Program-made: the position numbers and the translations under genes
Notes under the pieces: generated by a model
The model's database searches: none
Told to the model about the DNA's origin: nothing
What the model saw: only the letters and a program-made list of their open reading frames with translations
In this document: positions 62,953-64,000 of the stretch, one piece after another
Position numbering within the stretch: position 1 is the stretch's first letter
Layout of the letters: every line of letters begins with the position of its first letter
Source: Pelagibacteraceae bacterium AG-426-E17
GTDB lineage: Bacteria; Pseudomonadota; Alphaproteobacteria; Pelagibacterales; Pelagibacteraceae
Length of the DNA stretch: 64,000 bases
Direction: 5' to 3'
Assembly: GCA_003210095.1 (NCBI GenBank)
Contig: QCNP01000001.1
Span: 604,001-668,000 of the forward strand

Positions 62953-64000
62953 ATGGAGATTATAAACTTGGAGTCTGTAAAATCATTTGTAGATACACTT
63001 TGGGTGATAAATTGCGCTATATTAGTATTTATCATGCAGGCTGGCTTCATGTGTATGGAAACAGGTCTATCTCGATATAAAAATAGTATAAATGTAGCCT
63101 TAAAGAATGCCGCAGATTTTGGCGTATCAGTTGTAATTTTTTGGATCTTTGGTTTTGGATTAATGTTTGGCAAAAGTTATAATGGCCTTTTTGGAACCGA
63201 CCTATTCTTCTTTAAGACTGATGTTGCAGAATATATGACTTATTTTGTATTTCAGGCAATGTTTGTTGCAACAGCAGCAACAATTATTTCTGGTGCAGTT
63301 GCAGAGCGGATGAAATTTAATGGTTATATAATTATAACTATTTTAGCTACAGGTATTATCTATCCTATTGTTGGCCATTGGACTTGGTCATCAAGTTATC
63401 TAAATAATATGGATGTTGAGAGACAATTACTAGATATTACTGGTCAAATAAATACAACAGGTTGGTTAAGCACTTTAGGGTTTGTAGATTTTGCTGGTAG
63501 CACTATTGTACACTCGGTCGGAGGATGGATAGCACTATCTGCTGTTTTAATTCTTGGACCGAGAATTGGCAAATATTCAAAAGCGAATAAAGGTAAATTT
63601 ACAGGTTCAAGTTTTCCTCTAGCGGTTTTAGGAACCTTAATTCTGTGGTTTGGTTGGTTTGGATTTAATGGTGGAAGTAATGGAGCCATGGATGAGGCTG
63701 TTCCACTTATATTAATTAATACGTTTTTATCAGCATCATTTGGTTTACTTACAGGATTGGGAATTTCATTTTTATTGTTTAAAAAACCAGATCCGTACTA
63801 CATTATTCTAGGACCTTTAGCTGGATTGGTTGCAATCACAGCAGGATGTAACTCAATGACATCGATTATTTCAATTTTTGTTGGAGTCATAGGTGCTGTC
63901 GTAGCAATTACTGTTAACGAAATTTTAAATAAATATGAAATTGATGATGTGGTAGGAGCAATTCCAGTACACTTAGCAGCTGGAGTATGGGGGACTTTAG
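62953..64000 (+). CDS. amt: Ammonium transporter (truncated by window end)
   Basis: Read directly, not in the ORF track: MEIINLESVKSFVDTLWVINCAILVFIMQAGFMCMETGLSRYKNSINVALKNAADFGVSVV...GGWIALSAVLILGPRIGKYSK...ILWFGWFGFNGGS...IPVHLAAGVWGTL. Confidence 0.94.
   Translation, partial: MEIINLESVKSFVDTLWVINCAILVFIMQAGFMCMETGLSRYKNSINVALKNAADFGVSVVIFWIFGFGLMFGKSYNGLFGTDLFFFKTDVAEYMTYFVFQAMFVATAATIISGAVAERMKFNGYIIITILATGIIYPIVGHWTWSSSYLNNMDVERQLLDITGQINTTGWLSTLGFVDFAGSTIVHSVGGWIALSAVLILGPRIGKYSKANKGKFTGSSFPLAVLGTLILWFGWFGFNGGSNGAMDEAVPLILINTFLSASFGLLTGLGISFLLFKKPDPYYIILGPLAGLVAITAGCNSMTSIISIFVGVIGAVVAITVNEILNKYEIDDVVGAIPVHLAAGVWGTL

Noticed and set aside
62949-63689. Minus-strand ORFs at the right end (74 and 81 aa)
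   Set aside because: Antisense to the clear but window-truncated amt reading frame, which the track omitted because it lacks a stop in the window.

Overview
AT-rich, gene-dense, streamlined chromosome segment that reads as a SAR11 / Candidatus Pelagibacter-type alphaproteobacterium (assigned from gene content and style, not from a database search). From left to right it contains: (a) the edge of a surface-polysaccharide region (gmd-fcl, a ColD-like dehydratase, glycosyltransferases) ending at an isolated 5S rRNA; (b) rpmJ, a small cox subunit, split pntA/pntB and a transaldolase; (c) tRNA-fMet, rpsU, trcR-like, rpmE, suhB, efp, thiE, fba, pgk, gap and tkt; (d) zapA, a 5-FCL gene, a ymdB-like gene, yebC, a ruvC-like gene, tolQRAB-pal-cpoB, tilS, ftsH, folP, glmM, thiD, purA, rpoH and rluD; (e) tRNA-Arg, an ABC-2 exporter, tsaC/sua5, xseB, ispA, dxs, aroC, pdxH, ispB, a sppA-like gene, glyQS and ppdK; (f) nadC, nadA, tRNA-Leu, ygfZ and pyrC; (g) two accessory glycosyltransferases; (h) prpE, proteorhodopsin, ferredoxin, a ferredoxin reductase, a GST and dksA; (i) a membrane glycosyltransferase cassette and a partial amt. 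I found no CRISPR array, transposase, integrase or prophage. The most interesting observations are: an rpsU gene that appears to start at ATT behind a strong GGAGG and abuts an initiator tRNA lacking the canonical three G-C anticodon-stem pairs; a phage-type RuvC at the usual ruvCAB locus with ruvA/ruvB absent there; a strong hairpin overlapping a perfect 18-bp palindrome in the proteorhodopsin leader; a DegT-family enzyme with His in place of the PLP lysine, suggesting 3,6-dideoxyhexose synthesis; and repeated convergent gene pairs sharing a 4-bp bidirectional stop.
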